Below are positions 16,361 through 25,746 of a stretch of 64,000 nucleotides of DNA, one piece after another. The notes under the pieces are model-generated. The model saw nothing but the letters and a program-made list of their open reading frames with translations, ran no database searches and was not told where the DNA came from. This stretch comes from Bacillus sp. NTK034 (GTDB lineage Bacteria; Bacillota; Bacilli; Bacillales; Cytobacillaceae), in the NCBI RefSeq assembly GCF_017303275.1, contig NZ_JAFKOJ010000008.1:62001-126000 (forward strand), given 5' to 3'. The position numbers were made by a program, and so were the translations under genes. How positions within the stretch are numbered: the stretch's first letter is position 1; the number at the start of each line of letters is the position of its first letter.

Positions 16361-17644
16361 TTGAGAAAAAGGCTCCTCGTTTTAAATACAACTATTATCC
16401 TTGGGCTTGGAAGTGCTTTTTCAATCCCAGGTGTAAATGCTGAATCAATCCATAAACTGGAAAATCAAAAAAGCCAAATTCAGCAGCAGCGTTCCAGCTT
16501 GCAGGCCACATTGGCTGAAGCGGATAAGGAATTGGTAAGTGTACTTAAAGAAATCGCTGAGTTAAATACTAAAATTAGTAAAGTAGAAAAGGCGATTGAA
16601 GATAATAATAAATTAATAGCAGAAACGCAGACTAAAATTGCAAGCACTAAATCAGAAGTAGATCAATTGAAGGCAGAAATGGCTATCATTGAGGAAAGAA
16701 TCGAAAAGAGAAGCGCTATCCTAAAGCAGCGTGCACAATCGTTTCAGGAAAGCGGCGGAACAGTGGCATATTTAGATGTTCTTCTTGGTGCTTCCAGTTT
16801 CAGTGACTTTGTTGACCGTGTCGGAGCAGTAACCACATTTGTTCAGGCAGACAAACAATTACTGGAAGAACAGGAACAGGATAAAAAGGCATTTGAAGAA
16901 AAGAAGGCTGCTGTGGAAAAAGAGTTAGCGGGATTAACCAGCATGATGACCGAATTAAAAGGCATGCAGTCCATCATGGAAGAGCAAAAGCAGCAAAATA
17001 GCTCATTAATCCAGCAGCTAAAAGAAAAAGAAAATTCAATTGCAGATAAGAAGGCAAAGCTGCAAAGTGAAGATGTTAAATATGCTTCTATGATTGCTCA
17101 AATCGAACAAAGCATTGCAGCGCAAACAGCACCAGCTGCACAGACAGCAGGTTCAGCTCCAGCAGGTTCAGCTTCTGCCCAAAAGCAATCTCCTGCTTCC
17201 CAAAAAGCAAAAGGGTCAGCAAGCTCAGCTCCAAAGCCAACTGTTAATGGCAGCAGTGCAATCAGCATTGTGACAACTGCAGGAAATAAATATATCGGTA
17301 ATTCAGTTTATGTGTTTGGCGGCGGCAGAAATGCTTATGATATCGCCAATGGAAGATTCGATTGCTCAGGCTTTGTACACTGGGCATTCTCACAGGCTGG
17401 AATTAGTGTAGGAGCCAGCACAGATTCTCTTAAATTCGCTGGGCGCCAGGTTTCAGCAAGCCAGATGAGAGCGGGAGATCTTGTCTTCTTTGATACTTAT
17501 AAAAGGGACGGCCATGTAGGCATTTATCTCGGCGGCGGTAAATTCATCGGTTCACAAAGCTCAACGGGTGTTGCGGTTGCAAACATGTCCAGCGGCTATT
17601 GGAAAACTAAGTTTAATGGCCGAGTTGTACGCGTTATAGAATAG
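16361..17644 (+). CDS. secreted peptidoglycan DL-endopeptidase, CwlO-like
   Basis: 427 residues from TTG 16361, 8 nt behind GCAGGG; ATG 16355 is only 2 nt from it. A signal peptide (RKRLLVLNTTIILGLGSAFS, VNA-ES) precedes about 230 residues of coiled coil in two blocks, as in CwlO/PcsB N-domains. A low-complexity Ala/Ser/Pro/Gln linker leads to a C-terminal NlpC/P60 domain with catalytic Cys335 (FDCSGFVHW) and His385 (DGHVGIYLGG). The family cuts D-Glu-diaminopimelate bonds in stem peptides during wall growth, and in B. subtilis CwlO is held in check by FtsEX through its coiled coil. Expected location: outside the membrane. Confidence 0.88.
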   Translation: MRKRLLVLNTTIILGLGSAFSIPGVNAESIHKLENQKSQIQQQRSSLQATLAEADKELVSVLKEIAELNTKISKVEKAIEDNNKLIAETQTKIASTKSEVDQLKAEMAIIEERIEKRSAILKQRAQSFQESGGTVAYLDVLLGASSFSDFVDRVGAVTTFVQADKQLLEEQEQDKKAFEEKKAAVEKELAGLTSMMTELKGMQSIMEEQKQQNSSLIQQLKEKENSIADKKAKLQSEDVKYASMIAQIEQSIAAQTAPAAQTAGSAPAGSASAQKQSPASQKAKGSASSAPKPTVNGSSAISIVTTAGNKYIGNSVYVFGGGRNAYDIANGRFDCSGFVHWAFSQAGISVGASTDSLKFAGRQVSASQMRAGDLVFFDTYKRDGHVGIYLGGGKFIGSQSSTGVAVANMSSGYWKTKFNGRVVRVIE

Positions 17645-17652
17645 AAAAATTG

Positions 17653-17692
17653 ACCTGACTTTCATGTGAAAACGTGGAAGTCAGGTTTTTTT
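17653..17692 (+). terminator. terminator of the cwlO-like gene
   Basis: Stem CCTGACTT / AAGTCAGG with a 16-nt loop and T7 tail. Confidence 0.8.
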
Positions 17693-17833
17693 GCTGTTTT
17701 CACATAGATTGTTGTTTTACGTTGTAAATTTTGAAAGTTGATTTTCACTCCAGGTTCTTGCTTTCAGCGAAGAGGGAGATTGTAATAACTTCTTTATCAG
17801 ATTCTATGATACTGTGCCTGCATGTACCTCAGG

Positions 17834-18256
17834 TTCGGACTTGTTTTCTCGGATTTCTTCTACATCTGTCCGAATGAGCAATGTATTCGGATTCAATTTC
17901 ATGGATATTCTCTACATCTGTCCGAATGAGCGATGTATTCGGACTCAATTTCACGGATATCCTCTATACCTGTCCGAATGAGCAATGTATTCGGACTTGT
18001 TTTCTCGGATTTCCTCTACACCTGTCCGAATGTGCATCGTATTCGGACTCAATTTCATGGATATCCTCTACATCTGTCCGAATGAGCACTGAATTCGGAC
18101 TCAATTTCATGGATATTCTCTACATCTGTCCGAATGAGCACTGAATTCGGACTCAATTTCACGGATATCCTCTACACCTGTCCGAATGAGGAATGTATTC
18201 GGACTCAACCTCCCGGATTTCTTCTACATCTGTCCGAATGAACCCTATGTTCGGAT
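17834..18256. repeat. tandem array of eight 52-bp units, each carrying a hairpin
   Basis: The motif TTCGGA recurs at 17834, 17886, 17938, 17990, 18042, 18094, 18146, 18198 and 18250, exactly 52 bp apart. Each unit contains GTCCGAAT, a 9-nt loop (mostly GAGCAATGT or GAGCACTGA) and ATTCGGAC, so an 8-bp stem of 25 nt, followed by a conserved 27-nt spacer resembling TCAATTTCATGGATATCCTC. Hairpins start at 17868, 17920, 17972, 18024, 18076, 18128, 18180 and 18232. The spacers are near-identical, not unique. 52 is not a multiple of three, so no shared reading frame is preserved. The array fills most of the 735-bp gap between the cwlO-like terminator and the GntR gene. Confidence 0.9.
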
Positions 18257-18336
18257 CCTGATAGGAATTTTTAATAAATTCTAAATATTTTATTGATTAT
18301 TACAATTTGCCGTGATTTAATAGGAAGTAACATATA

Positions 18337-18351
18337 ACATATCAGATATGT
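18337..18351. promoter_or_regulatory. palindrome before the GntR gene, possible auto-operator
   Basis: ACATATC-A-GATATGT is a perfect 7-bp inverted repeat about 29 nt before the TTG start of the GntR gene. Autoregulation by the adjacent FadR-subfamily protein is a reasonable guess; other copies were not found in the glc locus. Confidence 0.35.
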
Positions 18352-18379
18352 GACGTCTGCAAGAAAGGAGGCAAGAGGA

Positions 18380-19072
18380 TTGAATGTAAAAAAGATTTCA
18401 ACGCGAAAAATTTCTGAAATTGCTGCAGAGCAAATTGAAGATATGATTGTCAAAGGATCCTTTAAGCCGGGAGAAAAACTGCCATCAGTGAGAGAATTAT
18501 GCGAACTGTTTGGTGTCGGCCGATCAGCTGTCAGGGACGCTCTAACCTCACTGCAAGGCAAAGGAATTGTGCATGTAAAACAGGGAGAAGGCACATACAT
18601 ATCCCAATTTGATTCATCAAAGCTTTTTAAAAGTCCTCATTTGCATCCTGGCATTAAAGACATCCACGAGTTATTCCAGGCAAGAAAAATGGTTGAAACA
18701 GGTCTCGCTGAAATGGCAGCCGCAAATCGGTCGGAAGCACAGTTGGCTAAGATGAATAAGCTGATTTCCGATGCAGCCATCCATGGATGGGAGGAAGATT
18801 ATCAGTTTCATATGGCGATTGCCCATGCAGCAGGCAATGATATACTTATCCAATTTGTGCAATTTATATCTGAAACATTGAAAAAATCCATGATCGATTT
18901 CCATCAATATCTTCAAACACGGGATGATATCGCCAAAAAGATTGAAGAGCAGCATCTGGGTATCTATTTGTCTATTAAAAATAAGCAGCCGGATCAGGCA
19001 CATAAGAATATGATTGAACATTTAGAGCTGGTTGAGAAGCTTTTACAAATAAGTATCCTGCAGGAACAATAA
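18380..19072 (+). CDS. FadR-subfamily GntR regulator of the glycolate locus
   Basis: 230 residues from TTG 18380, about 9 nt behind AAAGGAGG; the GTG at 18350 lies before this ribosome site. Residues 1-75 are a GntR winged helix (GSFKPGEKLPSVRELCELFG, VGRSAVRDALTSLQ, GIVHVKQGEGTYIS). The C-terminal half is an alpha-helical FCD domain with AEMAAANRSEAQLAKM and metal/ligand-type positions in FHMAIAHAAGND. Related proteins are GlcC and LutR/LldR, which sense glycolate or lactate. It lies 58 nt upstream of glcE and likely controls it; activator or repressor mode cannot be told. Confidence 0.85.
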   Translation: MNVKKISTRKISEIAAEQIEDMIVKGSFKPGEKLPSVRELCELFGVGRSAVRDALTSLQGKGIVHVKQGEGTYISQFDSSKLFKSPHLHPGIKDIHELFQARKMVETGLAEMAAANRSEAQLAKMNKLISDAAIHGWEEDYQFHMAIAHAAGNDILIQFVQFISETLKKSMIDFHQYLQTRDDIAKKIEEQHLGIYLSIKNKQPDQAHKNMIEHLELVEKLLQISILQEQ

Positions 19073-19089
19073 CGTTTTTTTGAAATTTA

Positions 19090-19117
19090 TTAGAAACATT
19101 GTTTGTTATTACGAAAC
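19090..19117. promoter_or_regulatory. proposed IclR operator upstream of glcE
   Basis: TTAGAAAC-N3 followed by GTTTGTTATTACGAAAC (19101-19117). The same composite layout, TTAGAAAC-N3-palindrome, occurs before glcB at 23409-23436. It lies 13 nt before the glcE start. Assigning it to the IclR protein encoded at 26571 is an inference from co-occurrence. Confidence 0.55.
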
Positions 19118-19130
19118 AAGCGGGGTGTAT

Positions 19131-20456
19131 ATGTTGATAGCAGCAGAATCGATAAGTACTTTAAAGACTTATTTTAGAGAAGACCAGATAAGTAAATATG
19201 AAGTTTCAAGCCGATTAGGCAACTCTGGGGAATTGATTGTTTTACCGGAAACAGAAGATGAGATTGCAGCTGTACTTAAGCATGCAGATTTGAATGGTCT
19301 AACCATCAACATTATGGGCGGTGGCACAAAACGCGGATTCGGAGGCTTAAATGAAAAAGCAGATCTTCTTTTATCGCTTGAAAAATATACAGGGATTGTG
19401 GAACACACACCTGGTGATATGACAGTAACAGTAAGATCCGGTACTCGTTTTAAAGACCTTCAGGATTATCTGGCAAAGCATAATCAAAAAATATCTCTCG
19501 ATCCTTTTTGGCCCCAAAATGCCACAATAGGCGGAGTCATTGCAGCAAATGAAAGCGGACCCAAAAGATTGGGCTATGGTTCAGCCCGTGATGCAGTCAT
19601 TGGATTAAGGACAGTTTATCCGGATGGAAAGGTAATACGCTCCGGCGGCAGAGTTGTAAAAAATGTTGCCGGCTATGACATGAATAAACTGTTTATAGGA
19701 TCGATGGGAACACTTGGTGTAATTTCTGAAATAACCTTAAAGCTTCGCCCAATTCCTAAATGTGAGAGTTTGGTTCTCGTTTCGTTCGCAAAAGGAGATC
19801 TCGAGGAAATAAAGGCGTTTGCAGTAAAGGTTTTGGATTCTATGATTGAACCGGTTTCGCTTGAGCTGCTGAATCCGGCACTTTCAGATAAGCTTGCCGG
19901 AATAAATTCCTACACCGTTGCCATGAGTTTTGAAGATGTGGAGAGTTCAGTTCGTTATCAGGAAGTTTTTGTGGGAAATATGCTGCCGAAAGATGCGAAA
20001 TTGAGTATAAGCTCTAAGGAAAACGCGGATTTGTTTTGGGACCGCTTTTATAGGCACATCCCTAATGGGGCACATAAGGAATTGCCAATCCAAACTGAAG
20101 CCTCCTTTAAAATTGGAACTGTAAATCTCGACGCGGTAAAAGTATTAAAGGAAACTGAACTGCTGCAGGATAAATTCAATGTGAAAATCGAATCACATGG
20201 AGGTCTGGGTCATGGATTGAGTCAAGTGACCATTAGAGGAGCAGAGCCAGATGTCGCCAATGCTGCTGTAAATGTAAGGCAGATCGCTGAAAAAGATGGA
20301 GGATACGCGATTGCAAAACACCTTCCATTTGAACTTCGGAAAAAAGTGGATGTATGGGGAAATAAACCTTCTTATTTCTTTTTGCTCCAGGGGATTAAAA
20401 CAAAGGTCGACCCAAATAAAACATTAAGCCCAAACAGATTCATAGGAGGGATTTAA
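19131..20456 (+). CDS. glcE: glycolate oxidase subunit GlcE (FAD-binding)
   Basis: 441 residues from ATG 19131 (TTG 19134 is also possible; ribosome site GGGGTG at 19122-19127). The PCMH-type FAD domain is seen as IMGGGTKRGFGG, GDMTVTVRSGTRFKDLQDYL, GGVIAANESGP and VKNVAGYDMNKLFIGSMGTL. GlcE is one of three subunits (D, E, F) of the membrane-associated oxidase that turns glycolate into glyoxylate and passes electrons to the quinone pool. The gene is first in a tight glcE-glcF-glcD run (stop and next start adjacent). A 2-hydroxyacid other than glycolate, such as lactate, is possible. Confidence 0.88.
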   Translation: MLIAAESISTLKTYFREDQISKYEVSSRLGNSGELIVLPETEDEIAAVLKHADLNGLTINIMGGGTKRGFGGLNEKADLLLSLEKYTGIVEHTPGDMTVTVRSGTRFKDLQDYLAKHNQKISLDPFWPQNATIGGVIAANESGPKRLGYGSARDAVIGLRTVYPDGKVIRSGGRVVKNVAGYDMNKLFIGSMGTLGVISEITLKLRPIPKCESLVLVSFAKGDLEEIKAFAVKVLDSMIEPVSLELLNPALSDKLAGINSYTVAMSFEDVESSVRYQEVFVGNMLPKDAKLSISSKENADLFWDRFYRHIPNGAHKELPIQTEASFKIGTVNLDAVKVLKETELLQDKFNVKIESHGGLGHGLSQVTIRGAEPDVANAAVNVRQIAEKDGGYAIAKHLPFELRKKVDVWGNKPSYFFLLQGIKTKVDPNKTLSPNRFIGGI

Positions 20457-21815
20457 ATGAGTGTCCGGGAACTCGATTTAAAGCAGGAACCGCCATGTAC
20501 GTCGGGATTGGGAAACTATTTATGGAGTGATCCGCCAGATGAAAAGAAATGGGCTGACTGTGTCCATTGCGGAATGTGTCTGGAATCATGCCCGACATAT
20601 GAACAGACAGGTCAGGAACAGCATTCTCCACGGGGGCGTGTGCACCTAATCAAATCTGTGGCTGAAGGGAAACTTCAAGTAAATGAGCAATTCATGGACC
20701 CTGTGTTTCAATGTCTGGATTGCCGCGCCTGTACAACTGCATGCCCGGCTGATGTCGATGTTGGCGGTTTGATTGAGGAAGCACGCGGCCAGATTCGGCA
20801 GGCAATGCCATTGACTGGTGTAAAAGGAGCCATCAGCAAGTTTTTTCTTCATGACCTTTTCCCTCACCAGAATCGCTTAAATACGCTAGGCGGCCTTCTG
20901 AAATTCTATCAAAAAAGCGGCATGCAAAAAGCGGTCCGGAAAACCAAATTAATCAATATCATGCCGCAGCACCTTGTCGATATGGAATCCATCATGCCTG
21001 AGGTGAAAGAGCCTATAAAAAAGAAATATAAAGACGTTAAAGTAATCAAAGCAAAAGGGGAGACAAAGCAGGAAGTTGCGATGCTGACCGGCTGTGTTAT
21101 GGATGTTATGTTCAGTGATATTAACGAATCGACGATAAATGTACTGACCCGAAATGGAAATGATGTTGTCATTCCCCAAAGCCAAACATGCTGCGGTGCC
21201 CTGCATGTTCACGCGGGAGACCGTGATATGGGCAGGAAGCTGGCGAAGCAGAATATGGAAGCATTCAAAGACTTTGATAAAGTGATTGTTAATGCAGCCG
21301 GATGCGGGTGCATGATGAAGGAATACGCAGAATTATTTAAGGAAGACCCGGAACTGCATGCAAAAGCGGAAAAGTTCTCTGAAAAGGTTGAGGATATTTC
21401 AAAATTTCTTCATGATACAGGCTATGAAAAGCCAAAGGGTGAAATGAACACTAGAATAACTTACCATGATGCCTGCCATTTAGCGCATGGTCAGGGAATC
21501 CGCCAGCAGCCGCGCGATATTCTCCTTGATATTCCTGGTGTAGACATGGTCCACATGCCAAATTCAGACCGTTGCTGCGGGAGTGCAGGGATATACAATA
21601 TTACCAATCCGGAAATGGCCAATGCGGTACTTGAAAGCAAAATGGAAAATGTTCCAGATGATGTGGAAATGATCTCAATGGGAAATCCCGGCTGTATGCT
21701 GCAAATGGCAATGGGAGTTCAAAAATACGGCAGGAATCAGAAAATTGTCCATACTGTCCAGCTTCTTGACTGGGCTTACCAAAAGGAAGACCGTGTGAAG
21801 GAGGGAAAAGAGTGA
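20457..21815 (+). CDS. glcF: glycolate oxidase iron-sulfur subunit GlcF
   Basis: 452 residues, ATG 20457 directly after the glcE stop, ribosome site GGAGGG. Two 4Fe-4S motifs are complete: Cys35/38/41/45 (CVHCGMCLESCP) and Cys86/89/92/96 (CLDCRACTTACP). Two CCG domains follow (TCCGALHVHAGD; RCCGSAGIYNI), as in GlcF and heterodisulfide-reductase-like subunits. It carries electrons from the FAD subunits to the membrane. The glcD start overlaps its end by 4 nt. Confidence 0.92.
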   Translation: MSVRELDLKQEPPCTSGLGNYLWSDPPDEKKWADCVHCGMCLESCPTYEQTGQEQHSPRGRVHLIKSVAEGKLQVNEQFMDPVFQCLDCRACTTACPADVDVGGLIEEARGQIRQAMPLTGVKGAISKFFLHDLFPHQNRLNTLGGLLKFYQKSGMQKAVRKTKLINIMPQHLVDMESIMPEVKEPIKKKYKDVKVIKAKGETKQEVAMLTGCVMDVMFSDINESTINVLTRNGNDVVIPQSQTCCGALHVHAGDRDMGRKLAKQNMEAFKDFDKVIVNAAGCGCMMKEYAELFKEDPELHAKAEKFSEKVEDISKFLHDTGYEKPKGEMNTRITYHDACHLAHGQGIRQQPRDILLDIPGVDMVHMPNSDRCCGSAGIYNITNPEMANAVLESKMENVPDDVEMISMGNPGCMLQMAMGVQKYGRNQKIVHTVQLLDWAYQKEDRVKEGKE

Positions 21816-23272
21816 GAACGAAAGATCGGATTAAATCACAGGACAAACATATCTTAAATTTGGCTGAAATTGTGGGCGGTTCCCGTTCCATTCTTTACCA
21901 GAAGGAAGATCTTGTTGCTTATGACTGTGACGGCTTTACGATCCATAAGCACTTGCCCAAGGCAGTCGTTTTTCCAAAGAATACACAAGAAGTGGCGGAA
22001 ATTGTCAAGTACTGCTCGGAAAACAATCTCCCCTTTCTCGCCAGGGGGGCAGGTACGGGGCTGAGCGGCGGAGCCATACCTCTTAATGGAGAAATAATAA
22101 TCAGTATGGTAAGGATGAAAAAACTTATTAGCGTTGATCTTGAAAATCGCCGCGCCGTAGTGGAGCCTGGATTTGTAAATCTGAAACTCACGAACTCAAT
22201 ATCCGATAAAGGCTATTATTACGCACCAGATCCATCCAGCCAATACTGCTGTACAATTGGCGGCAATGTTGCAGAAAATGCCGGAGGTGCCCATTGTCTG
22301 AAATACGGAGTTACTACAAACCATATTCTTGGACTTGAAGTGGTCATGCCTAATGGCGAGATAGTGGAAATTGGCAAAGACGGTATTCCCGATGCTCCCG
22401 GATATGATTTGCTGGGTCTGATCACAGGTTCTGAAGGGACCCTAGGAATTGTGACAAAAATAACTGTAAGGGTACTAAAAAACCCTGAAGGAAAGCAGAC
22501 TGTCCTTGCCTACTTTGATCGGGTTGAAGATGGAAGCCAGGCAGTATCAGATATAATATCTGCGGGTATTGTGCCAGCAGCCCTTGAAATGATGGATAAG
22601 ACTGCTATTGAAGGGGTGGAAGCTGCTGCTTTTCCGGTAGGCCATCCAAAAGATATAGAAGCAGTTCTTTTAATAGAAGTGGATGGAATTGCAGCGGGAA
22701 TTGAGGAACAGATCGACCAAATCCTTGAGGTTTGCAGAAAGAGGAATGTCCGTGAAGTCCGTGCGGCCGGAAGTGAAGAGGAAAGAGCAAGATGGTGGGC
22801 GAACCGTAAGACAGGCTTTGGTGCCATGGGAGCCATTTCTCCTGATTATCTGGTTCAGGATGGGGTCATCCCTCGAAGCAAGCTGCCTGAAGTTTTGAGC
22901 AGGATCAACCAGATTAGCAGTGAATCGGGGTTGAGAATTGCTAATATTTTTCATGCGGGAGATGGAAACCTGCATCCTCTTGTCCTTTTTGACGCAAGGA
23001 TACCAGGAGAATCAGAGAAAGCTCTTGAAGCTGGGAGCCAGTGCCTAAAAGTCTGCGCCGATGTTGGAGGTACCATAACTGGAGAACATGGTGTCGGCAT
23101 AGAAAAGCGGGAAGAAATGCGATTTGTTTTCACAGAAGAAGAAATAGCTGCCCAGACAGAAATCCGGGAAGTCTTTAATCCTCATAATCTGCTGAATGCC
23201 GGAAAGCTGTTCCCATCGCCAGGCAGATGTGCTGAAATCAAAAAAGAGATGAAGGCCCAGGCAATTTCATAA
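21812..23272 (+). CDS. glcD: glycolate oxidase subunit GlcD (FAD-linked)
   Basis: 486 residues from GTG 21812, overlapping glcF by 4 nt. The FAD-binding PCMH domain has FLARGAGTGLSGGAIPL, GGNVAENAGGAHCLKYGVT and GLITGSEGTLGIVTKIT. The FAD-oxidase C-terminal domain has the metal/substrate block FHAGDGNLHPLVLFD and GGTITGEHGVGIEKRE near the end. This is the substrate-oxidising subunit. Homologues also act on lactate or 2-hydroxyglutarate, but malate synthase G next door points to glycolate. Confidence 0.9.
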   Translation: MRTKDRIKSQDKHILNLAEIVGGSRSILYQKEDLVAYDCDGFTIHKHLPKAVVFPKNTQEVAEIVKYCSENNLPFLARGAGTGLSGGAIPLNGEIIISMVRMKKLISVDLENRRAVVEPGFVNLKLTNSISDKGYYYAPDPSSQYCCTIGGNVAENAGGAHCLKYGVTTNHILGLEVVMPNGEIVEIGKDGIPDAPGYDLLGLITGSEGTLGIVTKITVRVLKNPEGKQTVLAYFDRVEDGSQAVSDIISAGIVPAALEMMDKTAIEGVEAAAFPVGHPKDIEAVLLIEVDGIAAGIEEQIDQILEVCRKRNVREVRAAGSEEERARWWANRKTGFGAMGAISPDYLVQDGVIPRSKLPEVLSRINQISSESGLRIANIFHAGDGNLHPLVLFDARIPGESEKALEAGSQCLKVCADVGGTITGEHGVGIEKREEMRFVFTEEEIAAQTEIREVFNPHNLLNAGKLFPSPGRCAEIKKEMKAQAIS

Positions 23273-23273
23273 G

Positions 23274-23310
23274 AAATGCCCAGCCTTAAATAGAAGAAGG
23301 CTGGGCATTT
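23274..23310 (+). terminator. terminator between glcD and glcB
   Basis: Strong stem AAATGCCCAGCC / GGCTGGGCATTT with no real T run after it; probably partial termination on the plus strand. Confidence 0.6.
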
Positions 23311-23363
23311 ACCGAATGTTGGAAAATTTTATCAAATCGCAGAATAAAGTTGTGTGAAAATTA

Positions 23364-23393
23364 TTGAAAATTCATTTGGAAACATGCTATTAT
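23364..23393 (+). promoter_or_regulatory. sigma-A type promoter for glcB
   Basis: TTGAAA (23364-23369), 18-nt spacer, TATTAT (23388-23393). The proposed operator at 23420-23436 would lie just downstream of the start point, a position that suits repression. Confidence 0.5.
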
Positions 23394-23408
23394 TTTTTTA
23401 AGAGAATG

Positions 23409-23436
23409 TTAGAAACGCCGTTTTGTAATAAGAAAC
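23409..23436. promoter_or_regulatory. proposed IclR operator upstream of glcB
   Basis: TTAGAAAC-N3 then GTTTTGTAATAAGAAAC (23420-23436), the same composite arrangement as before glcE. Both halves of the palindrome are GTTTYGT-like. Confidence 0.6.
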
Positions 23437-23488
23437 AATCGCATTAAACTTAAAATGGTAAAGCAGCAACCAAAGGAGGAAATGAATA

Positions 23489-25666
23489 ATGGGGAACTAT
23501 GTGAAAACAGGAAGCCTGCAAGTTGCAAGGGAGCTGTATGAATTTATTAATTCTGAGGCACTGCCGGGAAGCGGAGTGGATCAGGAACCATTTTGGTCAG
23601 GCTTGGAAGCGCTTATAAACGATCTGACGCCTAAAAATAAAGCATTGCTGGCGAAGCGGGATGAAATTCAGCATAAGCTGAACAATTGGCACAGAGAAAA
23701 TCAAGATTTTGATTTTAATAGCTATAAGTCATTTTTAGAAGAGATCGGCTATCTTGAGCCAAGGGCCGAAGATTTTAACATTACTACAGAAAACGTGGAT
23801 GATGAAGTAGCTGTGAAGGCTGGACCACAATTGGTCGTTCCAGTTAATAACGGGCGTTATGCGATCAATGCAGCGAATGCCCGTTGGGGAAGCTTATACG
23901 ATGCACTTTACGGCACAGATGCAATCAGTGAAGAAAACGGGGCAAATAGAGATGGCGGGTATAATCCTGTAAGGGGAGAAAAGGTTATTGCGTTTGCCAG
24001 GGAATTCCTTGATCAAACCGCTCCTCTGTCAAGCGGTTCCCATAAAGATGCTGTTCAATATAAAGTGGAAGAAGATAAGCTGGCTGTTGTACTTAATAAT
24101 GGCGAAATTGCAAATCTAAAAGAAGAAGCAAAGTTTGCCGGATACCAGGGAGAGAAGGATCAGCCTTCTGCGGTACTTCTAAAGAATAATGGCCTTTATT
24201 TTGAAATTCAAATTGACAGAGGCCACACGATTGGAAAAACGGATGATGCCGGAGTAAAGGATGTTTTGCTTGAAGCTGCAATTACTACAATTATGGATTG
24301 TGAAGATTCAGTAACAGCAGTTGATGCTGAAGATAAGGTCCTTGTGTACCGTAACTGGCTCGGATTAATGAAGGGTGACCTTTCCGCCAACTTTACGAAG
24401 GGCGCTAAATCAATGACACGTACATTAAACCCTGACCGTTCGTATGTTTCTCCAAATGGAAAGGAGTTCTCATTATCAGGACGCTCATTGATGTTTGTCA
24501 GGAATGTCGGACATTTAATGTCCATTAATGCGATTTTGGATGCAGACGGAAATGAAGTGCAGGAAGGTATCCTGGATACGGTAATTACCAGCCTGATTGG
24601 CAAGCATACATTACTTGGAAATGGCCCATACCAAAACTCATCAGAAGGTTCTATTTATATCGTTAAGCCAAAGATGCACGGTTCCAAGGAGGTTGCTTTT
24701 GCAAACGAGTTGTTTGACCGGACAGAAGATCTGCTCGGACTTGAGCGGAATACACTAAAAATTGGTGTAATGGATGAAGAGCGCCGTACATCTTTGAACC
24801 TGGCAGCCTGCATCCGTGAAGTAAAGGAGCGCATCGTCTTCATAAACACCGGATTCCTTGACCGGACTGGGGATGAGATGCATACTTCCATGGAAGCTGG
24901 CCCAATGATCCGCAAGAATGACATGAAGGCAACAGCCTGGCTAAAAGGCTATGAAAAATCCAATGTCAATACAGGCCTTGAAACAGGATTCCAGGGCCGT
25001 GCACAAATTGGAAAAGGTATGTGGGCTATGCCTGATCTGATGGCTGCCATGATGGAGCAGAAGATCGGCCATCTGAACGCAGGAGCAAATACTGCCTGGG
25101 TACCGTCTCCAACTGCTGCCACTCTTCATGCTTTACACTATCATCAGGTGGAAGTTCAAAAGGTGCAAAACCAGCTGCTGGGAGAAATTTCGGACCTTCG
25201 TGATGAAATCCTGCAGATTCCGGTTGCTGAAAATCCGCAATGGAATCCGGAGGAAGTCCAAGAAGAACTGGATAACAACGCACAGGGTATCCTGGGATAT
25301 GTTGTCCGCTGGGTTGAGCAGGGCATCGGCTGTTCTAAAGTTCCAGATATCAATAATATTGGATTAATGGAGGACCGTGCGACATTAAGGATATCAAGCC
25401 AGCATGTTGCGAATTGGCTCCACCATGGAATCTGCACGAAGGAGCAAGTGCTTGAGACACTGAAGAAAATGGCAAAGGTTGTAGATGAACAAAATAGTGG
25501 AGATCCCGCTTACCGCCCAATGGCTGCTGACTTCGATCAATCGGTTGCATTCCAGGCAGCATGTGACCTTGTTTTTGAGGGCTATGAACAGCCAAATGGC
25601 TATACAGAACCGATTTTGCACCGCCGCCGTCTTGAAGCGAAGTCCAAGTATGCTGTTAAGCAGTAG
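23489..25666 (+). CDS. glcB: malate synthase G
   Basis: 725 residues from ATG 23489 behind AAAGGAGGAAA, the usual length of isoform G. Typical blocks are [62 protein letters not shown] and [13 protein letters not shown] with the catalytic Asp region. It joins glyoxylate and acetyl-CoA to give malate, the step that feeds glycolate carbon into the TCA cycle. Placed directly after glcEFD with its own promoter and operator. Ends at a strong terminator. Confidence 0.96.
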   Translation: MGNYVKTGSLQVARELYEFINSEALPGSGVDQEPFWSGLEALINDLTPKNKALLAKRDEIQHKLNNWHRENQDFDFNSYKSFLEEIGYLEPRAEDFNITTENVDDEVAVKAGPQLVVPVNNGRYAINAANARWGSLYDALYGTDAISEENGANRDGGYNPVRGEKVIAFAREFLDQTAPLSSGSHKDAVQYKVEEDKLAVVLNNGEIANLKEEAKFAGYQGEKDQPSAVLLKNNGLYFEIQIDRGHTIGKTDDAGVKDVLLEAAITTIMDCEDSVTAVDAEDKVLVYRNWLGLMKGDLSANFTKGAKSMTRTLNPDRSYVSPNGKEFSLSGRSLMFVRNVGHLMSINAILDADGNEVQEGILDTVITSLIGKHTLLGNGPYQNSSEGSIYIVKPKMHGSKEVAFANELFDRTEDLLGLERNTLKIGVMDEERRTSLNLAACIREVKERIVFINTGFLDRTGDEMHTSMEAGPMIRKNDMKATAWLKGYEKSNVNTGLETGFQGRAQIGKGMWAMPDLMAAMMEQKIGHLNAGANTAWVPSPTAATLHALHYHQVEVQKVQNQLLGEISDLRDEILQIPVAENPQWNPEEVQEELDNNAQGILGYVVRWVEQGIGCSKVPDINNIGLMEDRATLRISSQHVANWLHHGICTKEQVLETLKKMAKVVDEQNSGDPAYRPMAADFDQSVAFQAACDLVFEGYEQPNGYTEPILHRRRLEAKSKYAVKQ

Positions 25667-25675
25667 TAGTTTTAG

Positions 25676-25703
25676 AACAGGGCATGGATATGCCCTGTTT
25701 TTC
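25676..25703 (+). terminator. terminator after glcB
   Basis: Stem AACAGGGCAT / ATGCCCTGTT followed by TTTTTC. Confidence 0.8.
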
Positions 25704-25746
25704 TAAAGATCTGCAGACTTAAAGAAATCGAGGGGAGAAGGAAAAG

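Noticed and set aside
17881..18144. 87-residue ORF across the 52-bp repeats
   Set aside because: The period is not a multiple of three, so the frame changes each unit; there is no ribosome site and the product is low complexity.
17834..18256. CRISPR array
   Set aside because: The unit is regular and palindromic, but the stretches between palindromes are nearly identical rather than unique, and no cas genes are in the window.
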